Of a stretch of 27,967 nucleotides of DNA, positions 7,606-14,762 are shown one piece after another; position 1 is the stretch's first letter, and each line of letters begins with the position of its first letter. The translations under genes were made by a program, and so were the position numbers. Source of the DNA: Pseudomonadota bacterium. GTDB lineage: Bacteria > Pseudomonadota > Alphaproteobacteria > Caulobacterales > Caulobacteraceae. The DNA is taken from contig JAEYTA010000080.1 in assembly GCA_023434265.1 (NCBI GenBank), positions 1-27,967 on the forward strand, read 5' to 3'. The notes under the pieces are model-generated. The model ran no database searches, was not told where the DNA came from, and saw only the letters and a program-made list of their open reading frames with translations.

Positions 7606-8511
7606 ATGACGACGCTGATCCGCCCCGAAGGTCCGCAGGCCGACGACCTCCGCTTCAGCCGCCGCACGCTCGCCGGCGGCGCCCTCGGCGGCCTGTTCTT
7701 CGCCGGCTACGCCCCCGCCGCCCTCGCCGCCCAGGCCAGCCCGGTGACCACCGACGCGACCGGCCTCGCCGTGGAGGATGTGACCTACCCGGCCCCGGAC
7801 AGATTCGACCTGCCGGCCTACGTGGCCCGACCCGCCGGGGACGGGCCCTTCCCGGTGGTCATCGTCGTCTCGGAGATCTTCGGGGTCCACGCGTACATCC
7901 GCGACGTCTGCCGCCGTCTGGCCAAGGCAGGCTATGCCGCCATCGCGCCGGCCTTCTTCGTCCGCGCGGCCGATCCCGCCCCGCTGTCGGACATGCAGGA
8001 GATTCAACGGATCGTGGCGGCGGCCGGTTACGAGCAGGTCATGGGCGACGTCTCCGCGACGCTCGACTGGGCCAGCCAGCAGCTCTGGGCGCACGGCGAC
8101 CGCGCCGCCATCACCGGCTTCTGTTGGGGCGGCAAGGTGGTGTGGCAGGCCTGCGCCCGCTTCGCCGTCCTCGACGCCGGCGTCGCCTGGTACGGGCGCC
8201 TCGCCCCGGCCGGCGACGCGACCCCGGAACAGGCCGAAGGCGGCCGCCCCTGGCCGGTGGACCTGGCGGACGACCTGAAATGCCCCGTGCTCGGCCTCTA
8301 CGGCGAGAACGACCGCGGCATCCCGCTGGACTCGGTCGAGGCCATGCGTCGGGCGCTGGCCCGCGCCGGGCAGACCGGGAGCGAGATCGTCGTCTATCCC
8401 GGCGCGCCGCACGGCTTCCACGCCGACTATCGCGCCAGCTACACGCCCGAGGCCGCGGCCGACGGCTGGCGCCGGCTGCTGGCCTTCATCGAGCCGCGGC
8501 TGAAGGGCTGA
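7606..8511 (+). CDS. Dienelactone hydrolase family protein, exported
   Basis: This 301-residue alpha/beta hydrolase has the dienelactone hydrolase triad: Cys173 in GFCWGG, Asp236 in GENDRGIP and His269 in APHGFHADY. The family opens dienelactones in chloroaromatic degradation, but many members are general carboxylesterases, and the lack of other catechol-pathway genes here argues for the latter. The N-terminus carries a Tat-like signal, FSRRTLAGG (residues 17-25) followed by a hydrophobic stretch ending at ALAA, so the enzyme is likely periplasmic. ATG 7606 follows GAGGGAGG with good spacing; an in-frame start at 7558 is rejected because it lacks this. It converges with grpE, and a hairpin spans both stop codons. 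Confidence 0.87.
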   Translation: MTTLIRPEGPQADDLRFSRRTLAGGALGGLFFAGYAPAALAAQASPVTTDATGLAVEDVTYPAPDRFDLPAYVARPAGDGPFPVVIVVSEIFGVHAYIRDVCRRLAKAGYAAIAPAFFVRAADPAPLSDMQEIQRIVAAAGYEQVMGDVSATLDWASQQLWAHGDRAAITGFCWGGKVVWQACARFAVLDAGVAWYGRLAPAGDATPEQAEGGRPWPVDLADDLKCPVLGLYGENDRGIPLDSVEAMRRALARAGQTGSEIVVYPGAPHGFHADYRASYTPEAAADGWRRLLAFIEPRLKG

Positions 8512-8524
8512 GCCGTCAGCTCTT
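8503..8524. terminator. Bidirectional hairpin between dienelactone hydrolase and grpE
   Basis: An inverted repeat, AAGGGCTGA - GCCG - TCAGCTCTT, forms a 9-bp stem with a 4-base loop. On the plus-strand RNA one pair is G-U; on the minus-strand RNA that pair becomes a mismatch. The left arm contains the TGA stop of the hydrolase gene and the right arm contains the grpE stop. It is short of Us, so it is only a candidate terminator. Confidence 0.4.
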
Positions 8525-9142
8525 GCCGGCTGCGGCGGCATAGGCCGCGGCGCCGGCGGCCGCATCGGCCGGAGTGGCCTTCGCGCCCGACCCCTTGGCG
8601 GCGACCACCACCATGGCGGCCCGCACGGTGCGGCCGAACAGGGCGTAGCCGGGCTGGAGCGTCTGAATCACCTTGCCGCCCTCCACCGTGTCGGACGGCT
8701 GCTCCATCATCGCCTGGTGCAGGTGCGGGTCGAAGGCCTCGCCCGGCTCGGGCGCGACGCGCTTGAGGTTGTTCGCCTCGAAGGCCTGCAGCAGCGACTT
8801 GTGGGTCAGCTCCAGTCCCTTGACGAGATTGGCGACCGCCGGATCGTCGCTGCCGGTCAGATCGGCGGCCAGCGCGCGCTCCAGCGTGTCGGCCACGCCC
8901 AGCAGGTCACGGGCGAAGCTCTGGATGGCGTAGGCGCGGGCATCGTTGTTCTGTTGCTCGGCGCGCCGCTTGGTGTTCTCGGCCTCGGCCACGGCCCGCA
9001 GGGCGCGATCCTTCCACTGGTCGCGCTCGGCGATCAGGGCGTCGATCGGATCCAGGGCGTCCTCCGGGCTCTCCCCGGTCTCGGCCTCGCCGATGTCGGC
9101 GTCGAGTTCGGTCTCTTGGTCGTGCTCAGGCGTCTCGTTCAC
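8516..9142 (-). CDS. grpE: Nucleotide exchange factor GrpE
   Basis: GrpE is the DnaK co-chaperone that releases ADP and acts as a thermosensor in the cytosol. The 208-residue protein has an acidic, disordered N-terminus (about residues 1-35), a long coiled-coil helix (about 35-90, containing RDQWKDRALRAVAEAEN), a helical segment with FARDLLGVADTLERAL, and the C-terminal beta domain ending with PGYALFGRTVRAAMVVVA. The FDPHLHQAMM motif is the DnaK-contacting region. Alanine-rich residues trail after it. The start is a GTG at 9142 that overlaps the hrcA stop as GTGA, so translation is probably coupled to hrcA. The hrcA-grpE pairing is the known order in Caulobacter crescentus. Confidence 0.96.
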   Translation of the reverse strand: MNETPEHDQETELDADIGEAETGESPEDALDPIDALIAERDQWKDRALRAVAEAENTKRRAEQQNNDARAYAIQSFARDLLGVADTLERALAADLTGSDDPAVANLVKGLELTHKSLLQAFEANNLKRVAPEPGEAFDPHLHQAMMEQPSDTVEGGKVIQTLQPGYALFGRTVRAAMVVVAAKGSGAKATPADAAAGAAAYAAAAGKS

Positions 9143-10227
9143 GTCTCTTGTCCGTCCAGCATCCGGCCCAGCACCCGGGCGGTGTAGTCCACCAACGGGA
9201 TGACTCGGGCATAGTTCAGTCGCGCGGGCCCGATGACGCCGATGGCGCCCAGCACCCGCTGCCGGCCGCTCATATAGGGCGCCGCGATCACGGCGGAACC
9301 CGAAAGCGAAAACAGCCGCGTCTCGGCGCCGATGAAGATGCGCACGCCCTGGGCGCTCGTCACCCCGTCCAGCAGGCCGAGCAGCTGCTCCTTCTGCTCC
9401 AGGTCGTCGAACAGGACCCGCACCCGCTCGAGGTCCTCGATCGCCTCGCGATCCTGCAGCAGGTTGGCGCGGCCGCGCACGATCAGGGCGCGCTCCCGCT
9501 CCGCCCCGCCGGACCAGGCGGCGAGGCCGTCCTCGACCAGACGGGCCGCCGCGGCGTCCAGCTCGCGCCGCGCCGCGTCCAGCTCGGTGCGCATCTCGGT
9601 GCGCGCCTCGTGCAGCGGACGTCCCTTCAGCCGCGCGTTGAGGAAGTTCGACGCTTCCTGCAGGGTCGAGGGGGTCACCCCCGCCTTCAGCGGCATCAGC
9701 CGGTTCTCCACGGTGCCGTCGTCGGCGACCAGCACCGCCAGCGCCTGTTCGTGGCCCAGGGCCACGAACTCGACGTGCTTGACCCCGGCGTCGCGCACCG
9801 GGCTGGCCACGATGCTGGCCCCGCCCGCCAGACCGGACAGCAGGGTGGACGCCTCCTCCAGCGCCTCCTCGAAGCTGCGGCCTCGTCCGGCCAGGCGGGC
9901 GTCGATCTCGCGCCGCTCCTCGCGACTGATGTCGCCGATCTCCAGCAGGCCGTCGACGAACAGGCGCAGGCCCGCGTGCGTCGGGATCCGCCCCGCCGAG
10001 GTGTGCGGCGAGGCCAGCAGGCCGGCAAGCGTCAGATCCTGCATGGTGTTGCGGATCGAGGCCGGCGACAGCGAAACCCCGGTCAGCGACAGGGTCCGCG
10101 AGCCCATCGGCTCGCCGGTCTGCAGATAGGCCTCGACGATGCGCCGGAAGATGTCGCGGGCGCGCTGGTCAAGGCCGACCAGACCGGCGCCGTCCATCGA
10201 GGTGGAGGTCAGGAGGGGCGATTTCAC
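9139..10227 (-). CDS. hrcA: Heat-inducible transcription repressor HrcA
   Basis: HrcA represses groESL by binding CIRCE, an inverted repeat normally found in groE promoters. The product is about 362 residues: an N-terminal winged helix (LDQRARDIFRRIVEAYLQTGEP and the GVSLSPASIRNTMQDL recognition region), then the GAF-like inserted domain and dimerisation region, ending in GARLNYARVIPLVDYTARVL-like sequence. I chose the GTG at 10227: it overlaps the stop of the upstream GNAT gene as GTGA and has GGGAGG 10 bases upstream, whereas the later ATG at 10197 has no ribosome-binding site. No CIRCE repeat is seen upstream, so this operon is probably not self-repressed, and the groESL target lies outside the window. 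Confidence 0.93.
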   Translation of the reverse strand: MKSPLLTSTSMDGAGLVGLDQRARDIFRRIVEAYLQTGEPMGSRTLSLTGVSLSPASIRNTMQDLTLAGLLASPHTSAGRIPTHAGLRLFVDGLLEIGDISREERREIDARLAGRGRSFEEALEEASTLLSGLAGGASIVASPVRDAGVKHVEFVALGHEQALAVLVADDGTVENRLMPLKAGVTPSTLQEASNFLNARLKGRPLHEARTEMRTELDAARRELDAAAARLVEDGLAAWSGGAERERALIVRGRANLLQDREAIEDLERVRVLFDDLEQKEQLLGLLDGVTSAQGVRIFIGAETRLFSLSGSAVIAAPYMSGRQRVLGAIGVIGPARLNYARVIPLVDYTARVLGRMLDGQET

Positions 10228-10796
10228 GCGGGCCGCGCCTCCCAATCCGCCCGCGACAGCCGATGCACCAGGCAGTCGTCGTCGCCGAACATCCGGCGGC
10301 CTTCCGGCGTGAAGCCCAGCCGCTGATAGAACCGGTGCGCGTCGGTGTTGGACGTCAGCGGGTCGATGACGATGCCTTGCACCTCCGGATCGGCGAAGCA
10401 GGCGTCGATGGCCTGCCGCATCATCTCCGTGCCCCAGCCCCGGCCCAGGGCGTCCCTGGGCCCGATCCAGATGTCCAGCGCCCGCAGGCCCGGCTCGATC
10501 TCGCCCCAGTAATGCGTCGGCTCCCGATGCGGATCGCAGACCTGCATCACCCCGATCGGCCGCCAGCGGCCGTCCCTACCGACCTCGGCGATGCGGTAGA
10601 AGCTGACCTCCGACTGCTCCGCCAGCTCCTCGCGCCATTCGATGCCGCCGAAGGCGACCTCCGCCTCCGGATCGTCCGTCGAACAGGCGATGACGTGCGG
10701 CTCCCGGTCCCACGCCGCCAGCAGATCGGCGTCGTCGAGGGTCGCCGGCCGCAGCCGGAGCGTTTCGATGGACGCGGCGGGGGGATACAGGCTCAC
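10224..10796 (-). CDS. GNAT N-acetyltransferase, AAC(6')-like subfamily
   Basis: This 190-residue acetyl-CoA-dependent transferase opens with LRLRPATLDDADLL, has the motif-A loop LGRGWGTEMM (acetyl-CoA pyrophosphate binding), a downstream IVIDPLTSNTDAHRFYQRLGF segment and the C-terminal strand. The spacing, the Trp/Glu-rich middle (THYWGEIEP) and the DPLTSNTDAHRFY motif resemble the AAC(6')/RimJ-like family that includes aminoglycoside 6'-acetyltransferases. Many such proteins act on other amines, so drug resistance is not implied. The gene starts at a GTG (10796) without a clear ribosome-binding site. Its stop overlaps the hrcA start (GTGA), making it the first gene of a GNAT-hrcA-grpE unit. 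It diverges from rph with only 43 bases between. Confidence 0.85.
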   Translation of the reverse strand: MSLYPPAASIETLRLRPATLDDADLLAAWDREPHVIACSTDDPEAEVAFGGIEWREELAEQSEVSFYRIAEVGRDGRWRPIGVMQVCDPHREPTHYWGEIEPGLRALDIWIGPRDALGRGWGTEMMRQAIDACFADPEVQGIVIDPLTSNTDAHRFYQRLGFTPEGRRMFGDDDCLVHRLSRADWEARPA

Positions 10797-10839
10797 GGTT
10801 TCAGGATAAGCAGCGCCGCCATCGCTTCAAGGAATTCCC

Positions 10840-11556
<717 letters not shown>

Positions 11557-11620
11557 GCCTTCCGCTCTGTCCGCAACCGTGCCTAAGGTGGCGCTTCCCG
11601 CGCCCGACCGGAGGCCCGCC

Positions 11621-11998
11621 ATGCGCTGCACCGCCCTCACCCTTGCGGCCGCCGTCCTGCTCGCGAGCTGCCAGCCGCCGGAGAACCGGCCGGAGGCCGC
11701 GGCCGACGCCGTCGCCGACACGCCTGCGCCGGAAATGCCGATGGACGCTCCGCCGCAGGAAGAGGTCGACGATCTCGTCCCGCCGCCGGACGGGGGCCGT
11801 CCGGACCCGGCCTCGTGCCGCGCCGAAATCGGCGATGTCGCCGCCGCCCGGCTGGTCGAGCGCTGCATCGCCGTCAGCCCGGCCACCCACCCGCCGTGCA
11901 ACGCCGCCAACCCCTGCCAGATGATCCGCGACGAGATCGACCGCGCCTGCGCCATGTACGGCGCCGACGAGGCCCGACCGGCGGAGTGCGCCGCTTAA
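11621..11998 (+). CDS. Six-cysteine small lipoprotein, function unknown
   Basis: This 125-residue protein starts with a lipoprotein signal (VLLASC, lipid-bearing Cys17). A proline- and acid-rich linker (about residues 18-64) precedes a compact C-terminal domain with six cysteines: 66, 82, 93, 99, 110 and 123. An even number in a periplasmic domain suggests three disulfides, which would need the Dsb system. ATG 11621 is chosen because GGAGG stands 6-9 bases upstream and the signal peptide begins there; the in-frame start at 11579 adds non-signal residues. I recognise no family. It lies between rph and an acyltransferase gene. Its TAA stop is embedded in a TTAAC adjoining a GAATC. Confidence 0.7.
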   Translation: MRCTALTLAAAVLLASCQPPENRPEAAADAVADTPAPEMPMDAPPQEEVDDLVPPPDGGRPDPASCRAEIGDVAAARLVERCIAVSPATHPPCNAANPCQMIRDEIDRACAMYGADEARPAECAA

Positions 11999-12033
11999 CG
12001 AATCCTGCAGGCTGACGGCGTAGCCTTGGTGGC

Positions 12034-13176
12034 ATGACGCCCGTCGCCACCCCGCCCGACCTGCGCGCGCTGACCACGCTGCGTTTCCTCGCAGCCGCCT
12101 GGGTGGTGCTGTACACAGCGTGGCCGCATCTCGACGTGGGGTTCGTTCCGGTCGCCGTGACCAAGGGCTACCTGGGGGTGGAGGTCTTCTTCGTCCTGTC
12201 GGGCTTCATCCTCAGCCACGTCTATCTGGAACAGGCGGGCGACAAGCGCTTCTCCTACGGGGGTTTTCTGTGGGCCCGGATCGCCAGAGTCTATCCGCTG
12301 CACCTCGTCACCCTGTTCGGCATGGTCGGCCTCGGCGTGGCCGCCACCCTCGCGGGCGTCGCGGTCGACGCCAGCCTGACCGACTGGCGCGCCCTGCCGG
12401 CCCATCTCAGCATGACCCACGCCTGGGGCCTGGCCCCGCTGGCCGCCTTCAACCACCCCTCGTGGTCGATCTCCGCCGAGTGGTTCGCCTATCTGACCTT
12501 CCCGGCCTTCGCCTTCGTGGCCTGGCGCCTGCGCGACTGGCCCTGGGCCGCCGTGGCGCTGACCGCCGTCGCCGCCCTCGCTGTCTACGCCCTCTTCGAG
12601 CGCCTGGCCGGCTTCCCGTTGACCGAGGCGACCTTCCGCTGGGGCGCGCTGCGCATCGTGCCCTGCTTCGCCCTCGGCTGCGCCCTCTACCTCGTCTATC
12701 GCCGCGCCCCGGTTCAGCGCGCCGGGGCGGTCGTGCTGGCCTGCGCCGCCGGCCTGCTGGCCAGCGCCTCGCTGGCGCTGTGGGACCCGGTCACGGTCCT
12801 GTTCGCCGGCGGTCTGATCCTCGGCCTCGGCTCCCTCGCCAACGAACGGGCCGGGCCGCTGGCGGCGAAGGGCGGCGTCTATCTCGGCGAGATCAGCTAT
12901 TCGATCTACATGGTCTGCGCCCCGGTCCTGCTGGTCACGACCAACCTTGCGGCGCGCCTCACGGGGGCCGACGACAAGCGCTTTCACATAATTGTGTGGC
13001 TGGCGATCCTGGCCGCCATCCCGGTCGTCGCCATGGCGACCTACCACCTGGTCGAACGCCCGGCGCGCAAGGCCCTGCGCGGCCTGGCGACTCGCAACGG
13101 CTCAGGTCAAGCGACTTCCTCCGGCGCGGCGGATTCGCCTGAAAGGGTTCTTCAACCCTCGAAAACTATCGTCTAA
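12034..13176 (+). CDS. Acyltransferase 3 (OafA/YrhL-type) membrane protein with altered catalytic motif
   Basis: A 380-residue integral membrane protein with about ten hydrophobic segments, of the acyltransferase-3 family that acetylates surface polysaccharides or peptidoglycan. Typical blocks are the TM1 segment LRFLAAAWVVLY, GYLGVEVFFVLSGFIL (about residues 46-61), RIARVYPLH, HPSWSISAEWFAYL (about residues 140-153) and a final ISYSIYMVCAP...VERPARKAL end. The family's R-x10-H motif reads Arg17-x10-Thr28: the residue that should be the catalytic histidine is threonine, with a His only four residues further on (His32). It may be inactive or use another residue. The polar tail after about residue 350 is unusual. 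A GAATC and a TTAAC element precede the gene. Substrate unknown. Confidence 0.85.
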   Translation: MTPVATPPDLRALTTLRFLAAAWVVLYTAWPHLDVGFVPVAVTKGYLGVEVFFVLSGFILSHVYLEQAGDKRFSYGGFLWARIARVYPLHLVTLFGMVGLGVAATLAGVAVDASLTDWRALPAHLSMTHAWGLAPLAAFNHPSWSISAEWFAYLTFPAFAFVAWRLRDWPWAAVALTAVAALAVYALFERLAGFPLTEATFRWGALRIVPCFALGCALYLVYRRAPVQRAGAVVLACAAGLLASASLALWDPVTVLFAGGLILGLGSLANERAGPLAAKGGVYLGEISYSIYMVCAPVLLVTTNLAARLTGADDKRFHIIVWLAILAAIPVVAMATYHLVERPARKALRGLATRNGSGQATSSGAADSPERVLQPSKTIV

Positions 13177-13185
13177 GGCTGATTC
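13089..13185 (+). promoter_or_regulatory. Candidate regulatory region of the CHAP gene, three GANTC sites and a hairpin
   Basis: Three GANTC sites, the target of the CcrM cell-cycle methyltransferase in Caulobacterales, stand at 13089-13093 (GACTC), 13132-13136 (GATTC) and 13181-13185 (GATTC). A perfect 6-bp hairpin AGGGTT-CTTC-AACCCT sits at 13144-13159. The segment overlaps the 3' end of the acyltransferase gene and leads into the CHAP gene at 13212; it is richer in A/T than its surroundings. A promoter here is inferred, not seen. Confidence 0.3.
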
Positions 13186-13211
13186 CGAGGCAGGTCGGGA
13201 AGCACGCCAGC

Positions 13212-13736
13212 ATGATGAAACGGCTCCAAGCCGCCGCGGTTGCGGCGATCCTCGGGATTTTCGCGCTGGGCGTCAGCGCGCCATCCGCGAGCGCGGGGCC
13301 CTACTGGCAGTGCGTGACCTTCGCCCGGATGTTCTCCGGCATCGACATCTACGGCGACGCCCATACCTGGTGGTCGCAGGCCCAGGGTCGGTTCGCCACC
13401 GGCCACAGGCCACAGACCGGCGCCGTGCTCGCCTTCCGGTCCAGCGGCCGCATGAGCCGGGGTCACGTGGCCGTGGTCTCCGAGATCCTCACCGACCGGG
13501 TCATCCGGGTGACCCACGCCAACTGGGGCGGCAGCCGCGGCCAGGTCGAGGAGAACGTCACCGTGGTCGATGTATCCGACGCCGGCGACTGGTCCGCGGT
13601 CAAGGTCTGGTACAACCCGATCAACGACCTGGGCACGACCGTCTACCCGACCAGCGGCTTCATCTACAAATCCCCGGCCGCGCCCTCGAGCGAGTTGCTG
13701 ATGGCCTCGGTTTCCCCCAGCCTCGGCCAACCCTGA
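13212..13736 (+). CDS. Secreted CHAP-domain protein (probable peptidoglycan amidase)
   Basis: This 174-residue protein has a Sec signal peptide (cleavage near the SASA-G at residue 28) followed by a single CHAP (NlpC/P60-like) domain. The expected catalytic residues are present: Cys34 in WQCVTFARM, His85 in RGHVAVV and Asn104 in HANWGG. CHAP enzymes cleave peptide or amide bonds of peptidoglycan, so a role in cell-wall remodelling in the periplasm is likely. The domain is minimal and there is no separate cell-wall binding module. The start could be either of two adjacent ATGs (13212 or 13215). The gene follows the acyltransferase by 35 bases, with three GANTC sites in between and just upstream. 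Confidence 0.85.
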   Translation: MMKRLQAAAVAAILGIFALGVSAPSASAGPYWQCVTFARMFSGIDIYGDAHTWWSQAQGRFATGHRPQTGAVLAFRSSGRMSRGHVAVVSEILTDRVIRVTHANWGGSRGQVEENVTVVDVSDAGDWSAVKVWYNPINDLGTTVYPTSGFIYKSPAAPSSELLMASVSPSLGQP

Positions 13737-13795
13737 CGGCTTGACCCGGCTGCCCCGGCGGCGCTTGTTGCGGCGACCTGTCCGTGGAGCCCCCC

Positions 13796-14275
13796 ATGCG
13801 CCCCTTCCTTCTCGCTGTCGCCGTTCTCGCCGTCGCCGCCTGCTCCAGCGAGCCTGAAACTCCGACGGAGCCGGCCCCGGCTCCCGAGCCCGCACCCGTC
13901 CTCGGCGGCGTCGACCTGTCCCGCCCCGTTCGCCTGCTCGGCACCGAGCCGTTCTGGGGCATCGACCTGACCGGGACCGAGATCGTCTACGCCGGCGCCG
14001 ACCGGCCCGAGCAGCGCGGGCCGCAGCCGAAGCCGACGGTCCAGGGCACGGTGGCGACGCTGGAGACGACCACCACCGCCGGCACGGACATCGCCATCAC
14101 CCTGACCGCCACGGAATGCTCGGACGGCATGAGCGACCGCACCTATCCCCTGACCGCCCTCGTGCAGGTCGGCGAGGAGACCCTGATGGGCTGCGCCGCC
14201 TCGACCTCGGCGATCATGAGCGTCGGCGAAAGCGGACCCGTGGTCGACGCTCCGGCGGCTCAGCCCGCCGGCTGA
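13796..14275 (+). CDS. Lipoprotein with COG3650-type domain
   Basis: This 159-residue lipoprotein has lipobox VAAC (Cys16), a Glu/Pro/Thr-rich linker and one C-terminal domain. The strings LLGTEPFWGIDLTG, LTATECSDGMSDRTYPL and GEETLMGCA are the hallmarks of a family of predicted envelope proteins (COG3650), found alone or fused in many proteobacteria; the two Cys in the TECSDGM and MGCA segments may pair. No enzyme function is known. ATG 13796 has GGAG six bases upstream and starts the signal peptide; the in-frame codon at 13784 is upstream of this. Its 3' end overlaps mmcB by 16 bases, tail to tail. Confidence 0.8.
   Translation: MRPFLLAVAVLAVAACSSEPETPTEPAPAPEPAPVLGGVDLSRPVRLLGTEPFWGIDLTGTEIVYAGADRPEQRGPQPKPTVQGTVATLETTTTAGTDIAITLTATECSDGMSDRTYPLTALVQVGEETLMGCAASTSAIMSVGESGPVVDAPAAQPAG
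14260..14275. terminator. Dyad over the overlapping stops of the lipoprotein gene and mmcB
   Basis: TCAGCC-CGCC-GGCTGA is a 6-bp inverted repeat whose outer triplets are the two convergent stop codons. It is short and GC-rich without a T-tract. It is recorded as a candidate terminator because similar dyads occur at other convergent junctions in this window. Confidence 0.25.
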
Positions 14276-14721
14276 TCCCTCAGGCTGCGCATCGCGCCCA
14301 GCCGGGCGAAGGCGAGGGTAAGGGCCTTGCGGCGCGCCGGCGCCAACGGGATCAGCGGCGCGTCGCGCACCACCGCCCCGCCGAAGCCGTCGGCGACGAT
14401 CAGCCCTGGCTCGTCGGGCAGCACGCCCTCGGGGAATTCGGGGGCCACAGCGAAGTAGAAGGCGTCGCAGTAGGGTCCGTATTCGCCCCACTTGCGGTCG
14501 ACGCGGTAGTCCTCGATCCCCGACTTCACCTCGCAGATGACGATGTCGCCCTTCGGCCCCAGGGCCATGACGTCGGCGCGCCGGCCGTTGGGCAGGCACA
14601 CTTCCAGCAGGGGCGCATAGCCCATGTCGACCAGCAGGCGCGCCGCCCCGCGGGTCACCGACTGGGTGGTCTCCGGCCGGCTGAAGACCAGCTCGATGTG
14701 CAGGGCGGCGGCGGCGGGCAT
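14260..14721 (-). CDS. mmcB: DNA repair protein MmcB
   Basis: The product has 153 residues. MmcB is an SOS-induced protein needed for mitomycin C resistance in Caulobacter crescentus; its biochemical activity is not established, but the fold is that of a PD-(D/E)xK nuclease. The catalytic pattern is visible: the acidic residue in GRRADVMAL followed by IVICEVKSG, which gives E-x-K. An arginine/aspartate-rich helix (IEDYRVDRKWGEY) follows. The gene sits downstream of hslU on the same strand but has its own control: a GTTC-N7-GTTC LexA box lies 12 bases upstream of the start codon. The ATG at 14721 has AAGG 5 bases upstream. Confidence 0.9.
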   Translation of the reverse strand: MPAAAALHIELVFSRPETTQSVTRGAARLLVDMGYAPLLEVCLPNGRRADVMALGPKGDIVICEVKSGIEDYRVDRKWGEYGPYCDAFYFAVAPEFPEGVLPDEPGLIVADGFGGAVVRDAPLIPLAPARRKALTLAFARLGAMRSLRDQPAG

Positions 14722-14732
14722 GCAGACCTTAT

Positions 14733-14747
14733 GTTCCGCATCCGTTC
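14733..14747 (-). promoter_or_regulatory. LexA (SOS) box upstream of mmcB
   Basis: The sequence GTTC-CGCATCC-GTTC is read on the plus strand and is GAAC-N7-GAAC on the mmcB coding strand. It is an exact match to the alphaproteobacterial direct-repeat LexA site. It lies in the 41-base gap between hslU and mmcB, with its near edge 12 bases from the mmcB ATG. LexA bound here would overlap the promoter or the first transcribed bases, giving SOS control of mmcB independently of the heat-shock protease genes. Confidence 0.75.
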
Positions 14748-14762
14748 CGGTTTCAACCGCCG

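Noticed and set aside
10224..10796. GNAT gene as an aminoglycoside-resistance determinant
   Set aside because: It is only generally similar to the AAC(6') family; no resistance context, integron or mobile element is nearby.
10797..10839. A CIRCE element or RpoH promoter between the GNAT gene and rph
   Set aside because: No inverted repeat of the CIRCE type is present in these 43 bases. CTTGAA occurs on the minus strand but the matching -10 is poor.
12977..13000. An AT-rich patch with a CACA-TAAT-TGTG dyad inside the acyltransferase gene
   Set aside because: The arms are only 4 bp, the site lies inside a membrane-segment coding region, and it matches no regulator I can name. Rare Ile codons (ata, att) alone are not enough.
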